Of a stretch of DNA of 64,000 nucleotides, positions 10,874 through 22,337 are shown piece after piece. Under the pieces are notes generated by a model. It saw only the letters and a list, made by a program, of their open reading frames with translations. It did no database searches and was not told the origin of the DNA. Source of the stretch: Phycomyces nitens (lineage: Eukaryota; Mucoromycota; Mucoromycetes; Mucorales; Phycomycetaceae); contig JAHRBC010000003.1 in NCBI GenBank assembly GCA_022702545.1, positions 7,378,001 to 7,442,000 of the forward strand. The letters run 5' to 3'. The translations under genes were made by a program, and so were the position numbers. Every line of letters starts with the position of its first letter. Position 1 is the first letter of the stretch.

Positions 10874-13059
10874 CCTTTTTCTCATCTCAATACAGTGTTT
10901 TTGGTTTTGGCAGCTCACAGCTGACAACGTATTTTCTTATTCCTCACTCAAACTCTCCTTGACTTCAGTCCATCATCAATATGATATTTGTGGTAAAGAG
11001 TGAATATATCCCTGTCCGGAAGTGAGCTTTCAAACCATTGCATCTTCTTTCAATACCAGACTGGATGGCTGTCCTGAAAGAACGGTATGAGTAAATCGAC
11101 ACAGTGAAGGAAGTCACGAGATTACAAATTGTCAGGAGCGGACTAGGATTGACACTCAGTCCTAGCCCTATCCAATCATAAGGCATTGCCTTATTAAGAA
11201 CGTTAATAAGCAATGACTAGCAGACTAAGAGATGACAAAGAAGTAGTTAGAAACAGTCTACTTAGTAATAGCTAACTCATCTCTTAGTCAACAACAACTT
11301 ATATAATATATCTCAAAAACATATAAATATCACAAATATTCCAACAAATAAACATTATCTTTATCTTCATATTCATTCTAAATTATCAACTCTTATTGTG
11401 TGACTTCTCGCACATTACAAAATTAATCAATTGATATATTTTGGTTGTCAATACTTCATCGCGCATCACAATCAACATCATTAGAATCAATTTTTGAACT
11501 GTCTTTTTTTTTTTTCCTTGTTTGAGAGCAGACTTTGTTAAGTAGAAAGTCACAAGACCAAGGTCGATTAAGAATAAACCTCGAATCGGTAAAGAATCTA
11601 AACTAAATCTATATTGTATAAATCTTGCTAACAAGAGTTTAATACAGATTGAACAAACTGGCAACAGTCGATTCTAATCAACTCTTCACATTACCAAATT
11701 GTCAAAAACATTACTGTTCTACAAACGGTGTCAAACATGAATTACTGCTCATATCTCTTTCTTGCTTTGGTTTCTGTATATCAAAGAAAGTAAATGAAGC
11801 ACACCTCCATGCTTTATTTGTTGATTTTTACCTTACACTATCCTTGGCGATTCATATAGTCTATGACTTGGTTTACGTTGTGTCGATTTAACAGTATCCG
11901 GATATCCTTCGGCTAAGCTTATTAGCCATGTTTAACAAAGATGGTACGGAGCAAAATGTCCTGGCTCATGAGCGTATTGTCAGTCGCATCATCACAAATG
12001 GCGATACTCTCATGTCTATTTCGCCAATGAAGCGTTCTTTTGATGAAATGGACAAAGTTGTTTGCATGACATGCACGCCCAAGACTACTTCAGGTTTTGA
12101 ACGTGTTCTTGCCTCTTCACCTTACACAAAGCTAATTCGATAACGCCAATATGTTGAGCTGTCTCCAGACGTCTGCCAAATGCTGAACAATGACTGGGAA
12201 TTCCATTCACAAGTCAGATATTTCACTTCCAAGGTGCTGTCTGGCGCCATAGTACATAACACTCGCAATAGGCAAGATATCATGGCCAATGCCGTGGAAG
12301 CTTATGGAAGAACCAAGCACGCCGATGTACACCGTGAAACATTCGGAAAAGAGAAGGATACTTCAATAACTACATCAATACCACCTCCAATTGACACCAT
12401 GTACCCCGATGTATGGCCTGTAAGTCTCCAACGTTCAGACGGTGTTAAATCAGTGATTGAGACCCAAGTTTCCAACATATTGATCACGTCAAGTATTCGC
12501 TTGGATACCAAAATGAAGCCATGTATCGGCCCCGAGTGCATGTCTTTCCAACTGACCACCGCCGCTGATTCCATGAGTACAAAGGTTTATCTCGATTTGG
12601 CTTGCTTGCAAGAAGGGTTGACCATGCTAGCATCACCGCAAACCTCATACATATCCTCATCCAACATCATCTACCAGATACGGGAGATTGCGATCGTAGT
12701 AGCAAACCTGGAGCCTACCTCGTTCGTACCATTGGCGTTCTTGTGCTGAAACATGGCGAGAGTGCAGACTTACCTAGGAACAATATAGAGGAATGGACTT
12801 CTCTGGAAAATGGCAGAATCAAGACCATATTGTTGGACATACTTCGACTGTATTTCTCAGCAAATAGTGACATTCCCATTTTAAAGAACAACGCATTAAA
12901 AAAACCTTTCATCAGTCTTGCTGATCTCCTAATACCATCAATTTTAGCTGCCAACTAATCGGTTGCTATGAAAATAAAGTTTGAGTGATGAATAAGAAAA
13001 TATGTTGTCATCTGTGAGCTGTCAAACCCAAAAACACTGTATTGAGATGAGAAAAAAGG
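10874..13059 (+). mobile_element. Candidate 2.2-kb DNA element with about 80-bp terminal inverted repeats
   Basis: Bases 10874-10954 and 12978-13059 are inverted copies differing at only a handful of positions, starting CCTTTTTCTCATCTCAATAC. They enclose about 2 kb with a broken ORF (11928-12958). No convincing target-site duplication was found and the left end abuts the 346-bp repeat. The superfamily is not recognised. A short internal hairpin (GACTAAGAGATGA and its complement, near 11226-11290) lies in the left half. Confidence 0.65.
11928..12958 (+). pseudogene. Broken ORF of unknown function inside the inverted-repeat element
   Basis: Reads from ATG 11928, meets a TAA at 12141-12143, then continues in the same frame to 12749. 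A second frame, open at 12602-12958, ends just before the right inverted repeat and contains GAYLVRTIGVLVLKHGE, so a frameshift probably lies between about 12600 and 12740. A full product would be about 340 residues. No domain was recognised. It may be the element's own protein, because it fills the space between the inverted repeats. Whether an intron rather than a mutation explains the breaks cannot be settled here. Confidence 0.45.
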
Positions 13060-13199
13060 TTCGAATGAATCAAAACGAATTGAGACCTTATGAACCAACC
13101 ACTTTTATGAGAGGTTCTTTTGAGCTCCTGTTGCTGAGATATTTATACAAAGATTTGTGACAAAGCCTTTGAAGCCACACTTCCACCACCCTTGCTTGT

Positions 13200-14200
13200 C
13201 TTCACAGCACTTGCCGAGTGTTTTTTTTATAGTCTCTCTTTGTCGAGAAACTTGGCAAAACATTTTGTAGAATAAGACACAGAGCTTCTGAAATCCCTTT
13301 TAAGTTATAACATACCCTGTTGATTCTGGTCATTGGCAATTCTTTTTTAAGAAATCTATTTCGTTTTTACTTTACTTTTGACAACTAGAACTGCTTGATT
13401 GGATTCAGTTTAGAAGAATGTGGAAAAGGATACAGATACCGAAATTCTCTTAAATATACTTTATTATATCAGTTGAGCTATGGATAGGAGCATTATCCAT
13501 AAGATAATGTCCCTTCATTTCTGGGTACTTTTCAATTTCATCAACAGATTTTTTTTAAAAAAAAGGTTTAAGTAATGCCATGTCACTTATGCTATAAGCA
13601 TTCATCTCCCAAGATTTCTCTTTTTAATACGCTCTGTAACTCTTAAAATAACATCAACTAAGCTAGTAGCAGATACTGATCATAAAATCGATGTCGTATT
13701 CGCTTTAGCTGTAGGTACCGTTAATATGGCAGGATTACCTTTTTTTGACCAAGCCATACCTCGTTTCAAATTAACGTGAAAGGCTGGCTTGTCGAGAAAT
13801 ACGCAGTTTGTTGTAAAGTCCAAGTCAATCCGTTCCCACTTTTGGACCCAATCTAGATTGTTGAATTATTTCCTTGATATTTCTTTCCAAAGGCTGGAAC
13901 TGTGCCTGCTTAATGGATAGATTGCACTGAGTTGTCCTAAAATCATAAGCCGTGCTACGAGAAACATTGAGATCTATAAAACTATGTGTTAATCTCTCTA
14001 CTATTTCAGTTAAAACACCAAAAGGGTTCTTATCAATGTAATTTAAAAGAAGGTCCTTATTATATCCAAGGATACAACATTGGCCTGATTTTCTCACTCG
14101 AAAATGCTTTTGGAATCTTCATAATAACCCATACATCTTTAGGCTGCAGAAATATGAGTGCCTAGTTGTTTTACAGCAGTCGAAGCACTGAGGCATTTAC
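13200..14200 (-). pseudogene. IS630/Tc1-mariner-superfamily transposase relic
   Basis: Read on the minus strand from about 14200: a helix-turn-helix region (AVKQLGTHIS, then YYEDSKSIFE), the segment LLLNYIDKNPFGVLTEIVERL, NVSRSTAYDF, then the DDE endonuclease core with CVFLDKPAFHVNLKRGMAWS (first Asp) and HYLMDNAPIHSSTD (second Asp). The third acidic position reads LNPIKQF, so the catalytic Glu is Lys. Several in-frame stops and frameshifts interrupt it; the longest open piece is 14097-13825. It is a dead transposase of a type different from the Tc1-like elements elsewhere in the window. No terminal repeats were identified. Confidence 0.75.
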
Positions 14201-14961
14201 TAAAAAACAAGTGAGAAAATCTAGTTTTCTTTTTTTCGTTATCAGAGTAAAATGTATAACGTCGATTATTGCATAACTCCATATAAACATCTATATAATT
14301 TTCTTGTCTCCAGTTGAATGCAATGTGAACTAAAAATATCTTTTGGGAGGTTTATTCTGCAAAAAATGAGAAGGAGAGCTTATTGCTTTGATAGCGAAAA
14401 GCTCTTCATGAACAGAAAGTTCCATCAGCTCAACCGCATGCTCATTAACATGTCTTTGACCATCTTTGTAAAAAAAAATGCATATTCATTTTAAATGCTT
14501 GTAAAATAAAGGAAGAAAAAGAAAAAGGAAAATGGAACCATCGCCCTTATACAAATAAAATGCCAAGAATATGATTGGGTAATTACTAACACTGCAAAAA
14601 TAAATAAGGTCGACAAATCTAAACCTTGGACACGACTTTATTTTCGAACCATTTGGCATCATTCTTGAGCACAAAAATGTTTTGCACGACATCAGATGCA
14701 AACCCAGCGACTTTAGTTTCTGGAATGGCTGTAGACAAAAAACACAAGACCTTACTCTGTGTGGCACTTAATACCTAATAGACCGACCCTTTTACGAACA
14801 AGAGTGTGGATATGGATATGGATATTCAATATATGAACATGGGATAATTATAATATCTATCTTTACAATATAACAAAGACTTTATATATCTATATCTATA
14901 GAGTAGTATCCTTGAATATTCTTATCTTTGGCTTCAATTTACTATGTTTTGTGGCTCTCTG
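14201..14961. other. Region between transposase relic and F-box copy B
   Basis: AT-rich sequence with short GGATAT repeats near 14805-14825. A minus-strand ORF (14767-14486) has a C-x2-C-x12-H-x3-C spacing near its start but no other support. Unlike most units, no Tc1 relic precedes this F-box gene. Confidence 0.4.
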
Positions 14962-14980
14962 TCCTACAATACACTGCGCC
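14962..14980 (+). promoter_or_regulatory. 19-bp conserved F-box promoter motif
   Basis: TCCTACAATACACTGCGCC begins 126 bp before the start of copy B. Its flanks differ from those of most copies, so conservation of the core is not explained by recent duplication alone. Confidence 0.75.
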
Positions 14981-15087
14981 CCTTTTAGTTTTTCAGATCT
15001 TGGAGCCAAGAAATAGCTCTTTAACATTTAAAAGGATTTAAGACATCTCTTTTTACTATTGCTATCTATTCAAAATACCATTTAATT

Positions 15088-16911
15088 ATGCTTCTGGTAA
15101 ACCTTCCTCCAGAGATATTAATCAAACTCGCGCATTATCTTTCTATTAAAGATAAAGCATCTTGCTCTTTGGTCTGCAGGTCATGGACACAAGTTTTCCA
15201 GGATTCCATGCACTCTGATCTATTCATTAATTCCAAAGACAAATTACGCGATGCTGTTTATTTACGACAAGATCATCCACGAAAATATGAAGAAACTAGA
15301 CACCTTGTACGGTATATAATCATATATCAATATATACATACAACAGACGAAGAACTTTGTGCACTGCAAAACAACTTTAGAAACCCAATATATCTTCGAC
15401 TCAATCCATATTGTTTAACCTCAATCAATCTTGAACGCAAAACTGGTTGGCACCATTGGAGATCACTAAGAGAACTCTATATTTCTGTGAATAATCCACC
15501 TCAATATTTCACGAACAAACTCGTCATTGAAATACTCTCATGCTTGCCTCTACTGAAACGACTAGACATTACGACTAAATATTGGCGCAAAGACTCCGTA
15601 TCATTCTCTCTAGATGACTTTGAGAAGATTCACTCGTATCTACCCCACCTTACGCATTTGAAACTAAACTCAAGTTTATTGAAACTTTCTGAGAGTTGCC
15701 TTGAACGTATGACAGAAACAGCACCAGCTCCAATGATGATGAACTTTAAAATACATTCCACAATTACAGACCATCGATGGTTATGCTATTTCGCTCGCAA
15801 ATACCCCAGCCTACACACATTTGAATTTTATTCATATAACCACCCAAATGAAAACGAAGAGCATGTAATTGATACGAGATCCTTCTTAGAAACATCATGT
15901 CCACCATTTCAACGCCTAATACATCTACATATTATATATATCAATTGTCTTGGAAAAGAATGTTTATTCTTCTGGGACATGATCAAACCTTTCAATATAC
16001 CGTTAAAGCATGTCTCAACCACCATTAGACTATCCGGAATTACTTCACGTCTTAATGATCCTTATGGTTTTCCCAAACGTATCACAGAAACTTGCTTAAA
16101 AGTGGCATCAGGGACTATCGAAACATTATCTATAAAAGCCTATAAAGACGATGTAATACCGTTAAACTTTATCGATATTAAGTTCAGTGTTTACAATCTG
16201 GCCAAACTGGAACTCAATAATTTGATTTCATCTATTGAGCTAGATACGCTCTTGGAAGCCACACCTCGTTTGAAAGACCTTTCACTCCGGTACACTGATA
16301 TCAAAGTTAAAGGCGAAATCTACAATTCAAAGAGGTCTGGGCTCCAATCATTCAGAATAAAGGGATCGACAATTACATCAGATGTTCTCAGGTTTCTATC
16401 ATTCCACTGCAGAGAATTGAACGTGCTGTGGTTGATAAAGACAAAAGTATCCGGCAAATTTTCAGTACCTGGGTGTCAATTTATTGACATGACCTATACT
16501 CGCTTGCAGACATTATTTATAAAAGAAACACGCTTTATTATAAATGACAGCAAGGAGTGTCCGGAAAATATGGATATAACTCTTATTACTCGGCCAATCG
16601 ACGATATTCCCCCAAAGCAAGATTACGATCCCAATGTATTGCCGACCGTCATAAGAGGTGTACCTATCAAAGCGCATTACCACTGGATTTACACCTGCGA
16701 CTTTGATCTTATTAGAGTCTTTTCAAAAACACAATGTTCATGTATGAAAAAGTTCTTTTCCAACTATGAGGAAAACAAAAGAATTACTATCGAAAAAGCT
16801 GCTTGCTCAAAAAGTGGAAATACATACATTAATTGGACCAAGAACTGTGTTTTTGGGTATACAAAGATAAAACTTGGTTATGTAGTTAGTTATAGTATCA
16901 CGTCAGAATAA
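15088..16911 (+). CDS. F-box/LRR-type protein, array copy B (divergent)
   Basis: Intronless, 607 residues. The F-box is at residues 3-45 (LPPEILIKLAHYLSIKD, SCSLVCRSWTQVFQD). This is the most divergent intact member: the LRR part has drifted, while the block TSDVLRFLSFHCREL, the DDIPPKQDYDPN segment and the terminal FGYTKIKLGYV are kept. The tail has its own sequence and fits neither main tail class. The 3' flank (16912-17390) is not the shared one. It probably left the homogenising part of the array early. A Skp1-linked adaptor role is inferred from the F-box; the target is unknown. Confidence 0.9.
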   Translation: MLLVNLPPEILIKLAHYLSIKDKASCSLVCRSWTQVFQDSMHSDLFINSKDKLRDAVYLRQDHPRKYEETRHLVRYIIIYQYIHTTDEELCALQNNFRNPIYLRLNPYCLTSINLERKTGWHHWRSLRELYISVNNPPQYFTNKLVIEILSCLPLLKRLDITTKYWRKDSVSFSLDDFEKIHSYLPHLTHLKLNSSLLKLSESCLERMTETAPAPMMMNFKIHSTITDHRWLCYFARKYPSLHTFEFYSYNHPNENEEHVIDTRSFLETSCPPFQRLIHLHIIYINCLGKECLFFWDMIKPFNIPLKHVSTTIRLSGITSRLNDPYGFPKRITETCLKVASGTIETLSIKAYKDDVIPLNFIDIKFSVYNLAKLELNNLISSIELDTLLEATPRLKDLSLRYTDIKVKGEIYNSKRSGLQSFRIKGSTITSDVLRFLSFHCRELNVLWLIKTKVSGKFSVPGCQFIDMTYTRLQTLFIKETRFIINDSKECPENMDITLITRPIDDIPPKQDYDPNVLPTVIRGVPIKAHYHWIYTCDFDLIRVFSKTQCSCMKKFFSNYEENKRITIEKAACSKSGNTYINWTKNCVFGYTKIKLGYVVSYSITSE

Positions 16912-17395
16912 ATACCAGTTATTATTAAATAAAATTTATATTTATATATATCTGCTTATATATATATATATATATACTCTTGGAATAATTGGGATTAACA
17001 GCATATGAAGAGACTAGAGTGGTTAAGTATCTCTCAATAAAAGCACTTGTTGATTTTTTTGTTTCCAAAACATAAAGTAAATACTGGTCACTGACTAGCT
17101 AGTCAATAGGCATTGATCGGAGCTTCTTGATGATAATTGTAAGCAAGATACAAACCGTTTTTTAACTTTAGATACATAATATTGTTTGTCTCGTGTACAT
17201 AGAATTTGTCTACCACTTTCATTGATAGGATTAGTTACAGCTATAAATGTTATAAAGAGGCCTCTGAAAAAAATATTCTATTGATATATCCGTGTTGAAT
17301 GTGTATTTAATGAGAATACACACCTCTTCCAGAAATAGCAAGTTATTTAAATATGTGCAAAATAAAGACAAAAAAACAACAACTTCCTTAACAAT
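16912..17395. other. Unique 3' flank of copy B
   Basis: Contains a TA-repeat (about 16940-16975) and no recognisable gene. It does not match the 3' segment shared by the other copies, which resumes in part at about 17390. Confidence 0.5.
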
Positions 17396-18560
17396 CTAAT
17401 TGTATTTTGTTCATTTTTAAAAGCCTTATATAAAAGCATGAGTAAACTATATAACCTTTAATCCTGATAATAAAAGAATTCTTATTGAAGAAACTTAATA
17501 TTTCATGGAACCTTCCCTTCCCTTCTTTATTTGATCTATAAGATTTAACATTGGCTTGTAATGCCTCTCACATACTTCGATGGGTATCTTCTCCAACTCT
17601 TTGTAGATTACGGGATATAATTCCTCGATACTTATTGAAATTGATATACTTCTTTTCACTGCACTCTCCATTTATTCTTACTGGTTCTCAACAGGGCTAA
17701 GCTCTTGTCTATTTGGTGATCAAACTATTACAGAGACACCTTGACACTTTTTCCAATCCTCTACCAATTTTGACTTTTGACAAGGAAAATTGTATTTTTG
17801 GTATATGAACTCCTTGTTACTGACACATGGTGGGTTGGTTATGTAGTATAAATGTCCAACTCAGTGACAAGAAAATAGATACGGGTAGAAAGACAATTTT
17901 AATAAAGAACAAATTAAGAGACTATTTAACTACTTCGGGGCATTTCTACAGATACATCACTACTTCGAAGTTCACTGCGATGATCGATACAACAAACACC
18001 GGTGAATAAAATAAACCGTGTCATTACAAATGTGATACAAGCGAGTCATTAAATCGACAAGTTCTCTTTCCAATATATTGATATAAGTAGAGTGTTCTAA
18101 AATGTTGGTTATAGATTTTAAAGAACAAACTCACTTTGGTCACTAACAACTCCTAACTATCGCCAAAACACTTCTAAACTGTCCTTGGCACATTGCAGTC
18201 TTTTCTCAATCTTTCCAGCAGAAAGTGCCACACTTTCATGTTTATATCCTTGAGAAAAGGTATAAATCTATATTCTATATTATAAATATTATTCTATCTC
18301 TATTTGCTTTTTTTTAGAGTGATGAGCAAAATACAATCGCTTCTTTTGTGGACTTTGTATAACTGTGACTTAAATAAGGTGCTACAAGACGATATTTATA
18401 TCCTACAGATTGTACAGCGTATAATAGTCTTGAACATGTAATCGCCCATTGTGTCTCTTGTGGTATTTATTAACTCACAAGTGTAATTATGATTAATCGC
18501 ATTCTCAAGATGGCATAAATCATCCTCGTCAAAGGCCTTTGACCATTATTTTTGCTTTTC
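17396..18560 (-). mobile_element. Decayed Tc1/mariner-like relic upstream of copy C
   Basis: Minus-strand transposase remains collinear with the other unit spacers; the C-terminal part is at about 17500-17820 and the middle and N-terminal parts follow to about 18450. It is riddled with stops. It then runs into the shared promoter segment of copy C. Confidence 0.6.
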
Positions 18561-18831
18561 ACTATTACATGGTTGGTTTGGCAGCTGTTTTGCATATGGG
18601 GGTATTGGATGAAATGTCGATGTGACACAATGAAAAGCACCTCTGATGATGATTAGATTTTTTTGATATTCTGACAATTGCCTTGTTTTTCCAAGACGTT
18701 TCTTGTTGTTGTTGATTTAATGAGATTGTGAGATTTGAATTGAAAGAGTGTTATAGATAATAAGAGTGTTGCATTTGTACGTTTGGCAGATATGGAATGT
18801 CGGTCTGTTACCAAGAAAAACGGCCTGTGTA

Positions 18832-18850
18832 TCCTACAATATACTGCGCT
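18832..18850 (+). promoter_or_regulatory. 19-bp conserved F-box promoter motif
   Basis: TCCTACAATATACTGCGCT, with one change at the last base, begins 116 bp before the start of copy C. Confidence 0.7.
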
Positions 18851-18947
18851 TCATATTTATTTACCAATAAAAATATTTAAAGCTCTTTGAAACGCTTAAA
18901 ACACAAACCTCCTCTTTCCAGTTTACATTTATTCAAAAAACCTTTTT

Positions 18948-20777
18948 ATGCTTTTATCAGACTTTCCTCAAGAAATCATAGAACAAGTTGCGGATTATCT
19001 TTCCATTAGAGACAAGATCTTTTGTTCTTTGGTATGCAAGTCATGGAAAAGAGCTTTCGAGGATACCATATACTCTGACATAATCATACGTTCTCATGAA
19101 GCCTTACAAGACGTTTTGACTCCATCCCAGAATAGCCGACACAAATACCATAAATTTGGACACCTTGTACGATATCTGAATATAAGCTACTATAGGGATA
19201 TAACTGTCGAGAAAATCTACGCATTGCAAAAGACCTTTCCAAATATAAAGTATCTTTCTTTTGCAATAAATCCTTTAGGCTCGAGCGACTTTGGAACTAT
19301 GGGCGATGGGAACCTCTGGGGATCATTGACCGAACTTCAAATATATATTACGCCTTTACATCTACCTACCATGAAAAGTTCACTTGTTGAAGCAATTCTG
19401 TGCTTACCCCTCTTAAGACGCCTAGCAATTCAAGGTCGAATGTATCGCAGCAGTATAGCATCATTCTCAGTAAACGATTTTGAAACCATCCACTCGCATA
19501 TAAAGCACCTTGAACACATGAGGCTCGGCACAAATTTATTGACTCTTTCTGATACCGACCTTGAACGTATACCAAACGTATCTCCAGCCACAACGATGAA
19601 GATCTTGGACATAACATCCGATAAGACAGACCATCAATGGCTATGCTATTTTGCTCGCAAATATCCAAATATACACACACTAGGCCTGACCAACCCATTA
19701 ATTTCACCCCGTGCCGAAGAAAAAAAGCATAATACAATGGCATTATTCCAACAGGTGCTCGTATCATTTTGTCGTCTAACAAAGCTAACATTTGATTGTT
19801 CCCATAATATTGAGGGAGGAGACTTATTTTTCACGGATAAGATCGACTTTCACGACATCCCATTAAAGCATATGTCGATTAAAATTTCAGCACAACATAT
19901 TACCTCTTCTCCTGACAATCTCTATGAAGCTCCCAAAAACATCGCAGAGACCTGCCTAGAGAAATGTTCAAAGACCATTGAATCATGTTATCTAAGATGT
20001 AACATTAAATATGCAACCCCGATAAACTTGACGGAGATGGAGAACAACCTTTACAATTTGGTTGAAGTGTACATCGACATTCCTACGGTTACTAATATCG
20101 ATACCTTTCTCTGTGCAGCACCTCGTTTGAAATATCTTAAACTATTGCAGGCTGATATCAAGGTCAAAGATGAAATCTACAATTCAGAGAGATTTGAACT
20201 CCAATCATTCGATTTAAGACGCTCAACAATTACATCAGATGTCCTCCGGTTTCTGTCATTTCATTGCAGAAACTTGGATACGTTGAGACTGTGTCTCACA
20301 TCAGTTTACGGGAGCTTTACGACACCTGGGTTCCAGTTTATCGACATGACTTATAGCCGCTTGGAGACATTATATATAAGGAATACATGCTTTATTATAA
20401 AAGACAACAAGGAGTGCCCAGAAAATCGAAATATAACTCTTATTACTCGATCAATTGATGATATTCCTCCAAAGCAAGAATACGATCCCAATAGACTCCC
20501 GGTTGGTATTGGAGAAACATCTGATAAAGATCTTTGCGATTGGATGGAGGTATCTCCTAAAAATTACGTTATGGAAGAGATTTCAGAAGAACAGGCATCC
20601 TTTATCACAAAATTCGTTTCAAATTATGAGGAAAACAAGAAAATAACTTTGGAGAAACCCCTTGATACAGAAAGTAGAGAACCGTCCGAAACCTGGAAGG
20701 ACTGCTGTGTTTTTGGGTATACAAAGCTAAAACTTGGTTATGTAGCTAATTATGTTTGTATTATTAAATATATTTGA
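18948..20777 (+). CDS. F-box/LRR-type protein, array copy C
   Basis: Intronless, 609 residues. F-box at residues 3-45 (FPQEIIEQVADYLSIRD, SLVCKSWKRAFED). The LRR region is closest to copy A in the first half. The tail belongs to the second class: ISEEQASFITKFVSNYEENKK, then a basic stretch ending CCVFGYTKLKLGYV. The next unit begins 3,390 bp downstream (copy D), which is the basic period of the array. An AATAAA follows about 45 bp after the stop. Confidence 0.92.
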   Translation: MLLSDFPQEIIEQVADYLSIRDKIFCSLVCKSWKRAFEDTIYSDIIIRSHEALQDVLTPSQNSRHKYHKFGHLVRYLNISYYRDITVEKIYALQKTFPNIKYLSFAINPLGSSDFGTMGDGNLWGSLTELQIYITPLHLPTMKSSLVEAILCLPLLRRLAIQGRMYRSSIASFSVNDFETIHSHIKHLEHMRLGTNLLTLSDTDLERIPNVSPATTMKILDITSDKTDHQWLCYFARKYPNIHTLGLTNPLISPRAEEKKHNTMALFQQVLVSFCRLTKLTFDCSHNIEGGDLFFTDKIDFHDIPLKHMSIKISAQHITSSPDNLYEAPKNIAETCLEKCSKTIESCYLRCNIKYATPINLTEMENNLYNLVEVYIDIPTVTNIDTFLCAAPRLKYLKLLQADIKVKDEIYNSERFELQSFDLRRSTITSDVLRFLSFHCRNLDTLRLCLTSVYGSFTTPGFQFIDMTYSRLETLYIRNTCFIIKDNKECPENRNITLITRSIDDIPPKQEYDPNRLPVGIGETSDKDLCDWMEVSPKNYVMEEISEEQASFITKFVSNYEENKKITLEKPLDTESREPSETWKDCCVFGYTKLKLGYVANYVCIIKYI

Positions 20778-21960
20778 GCTCATGATAAACTCTGAGTTAT
20801 TACAATTCCCTGAAAGAGAAGAATAAAATAAAAGCCATGTTATGTGAATGAGGATTATATGATTTTTAAAACATTTTGTACTATTCTGGAGACGAGTTTG
20901 AGAAGCCAATTTCAAGATAAAAATAATGGCAAGAGATACAAACTCTTCTCTGTAGTAAAGAGATATTTCAATCTTTCTCAAATCAAGAGAATAGCTTCTT
21001 TAACTTGATTATTGTATATTTTGTTCACTCTTGTTTAACAGGCTACGACTAAAAACACACGAATAAAAGTATACCTTTTTTTTAAAATAATATTCATTAA
21101 CTATTTCTAATGTTCGTTAGACACACTACTAACCTTCTTTATTTATTATATAAAAACTTGCATTGGTATGCAATACCTCCCATATTTAACAGATACACTC
21201 TTCCCCTCTGTGAATTATAGTATCCAACTCTTTTTACTTATTAATACTGCTACACTTGCCTTATATACACCCAATATGCGCTTATAAAATCCTAGTAGGG
21301 CCAATCTTTTGCCTATTTGACATCCACACTATTACAGTGATACCTTACCGCTTTTTCCAGTCCTCAATCAATTTTGACTGTTGACAAAAAACATTGTTTT
21401 ATTGTTGTATAAACTTCTTGCTATAAATTTAATAAAATGATCCAGAAAAGGAACACGTTTTCTTTCCAATATGCTTATATAAGCAAAGTAGTCGAAAGTG
21501 TAGATTATAGTCTTTAAAGAGCCAACTCCTCTTGGTCAACAACAACCCCCAAATCATTGATCAACCAACTCTAAACTGTATCATTGGAACAATATAGTCT
21601 TTTCTCAATCTTTCCGACAAAAAGCGCTACATTTCTATGTTTATATCCTTGGGAAAAGGTATGAATCCATGCTCATAATTCTAGATATTATCCCATCTTT
21701 GTTTGCTTTTTTTAGAGTGATGAGCAGAATACAATCGCTTTTTTTGTGGACTTTGTATAACTGGGGCTTAAATAAAATGCAACAAGACGACATTTATATC
21801 CTACAGACCGTACGGCGTATAATAGTCTTGGAGATGTAGTTCCCAATTATGTCTCTTGTGGTGGTTATAAGCTCACAAGTAAAACTATGATTAATTGTAT
21901 TCCCAAGATGGCATAAATAATCCTAATCAAAGGCCTTTGAACATTATTTTTGCTTTTCAC
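20778..21960 (-). mobile_element. Shared 3' segment and decayed Tc1/mariner relic between copies C and D
   Basis: The first 300 bp are the conserved F-box 3' flank. From about 21080 to 21900 the minus strand is a transposase relic. The piece at 21290-21400 aligns with the catalytic-end region of the best-preserved copy (41611-41296). No open frame longer than a few dozen codons survives. Confidence 0.6.
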
Positions 21961-22220
21961 TATTACATGGTTGGTTTGGCAGCTGTTTTGCATACGGGGG
22001 TTTTGGATGAAATGTCAATGTGACACAATGAAGAGCACTGATGATTAGATTTTTTTGACAATCTGACAATTGCCTTGTTTTTCCAAGGCGCTTCTTGTTG
22101 TTGATTTAATGAGACGGTGAGATTTGAATCGAAAGAGTGTTATAGATAACAAGAGTGTAGTGTTTGTATGTTTGGCAGATATAGAATGTTGGTCCGTTAC
22201 CAAGAAAAATGGCCTGTGTA

Positions 22221-22239
22221 TCCTACAATATACTGCGCC
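22221..22239 (+). promoter_or_regulatory. 19-bp conserved F-box promoter motif
   Basis: TCCTACAATATACTGCGCC begins 117 bp before the start of copy D. The whole surrounding promoter is almost identical to that of copy I. Confidence 0.7.
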
Positions 22240-22337
22240 TCATATTCACTTATCAATAAAAATATTTAAAGGCCTTTGAAACGCTTAAAAAATAAATCTT
22301 GTCTTTCCAGTTTACATTTATTCAAAAAAACCTTTTT

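Noticed and set aside
11127..11400. Possible LTR starting TGTCAGGAGCGG with a TATATAA box
   Set aside because: No matching right end, no target duplication and no second copy in the window.
14486..14767. Minus-strand ORF with a C-x2-C-x12-H-x3-C zinc-finger-like spacing
   Set aside because: One motif in a short ORF with no neighbours, homologue or splice support; likely chance.
22299..22337. Upstream in-frame ATG adding 13 residues to copies D, I and K
   Set aside because: Only in frame where the A-tract has one extra base; all copies share the MLLSDFP start, which lies at constant distance from the promoter motif.
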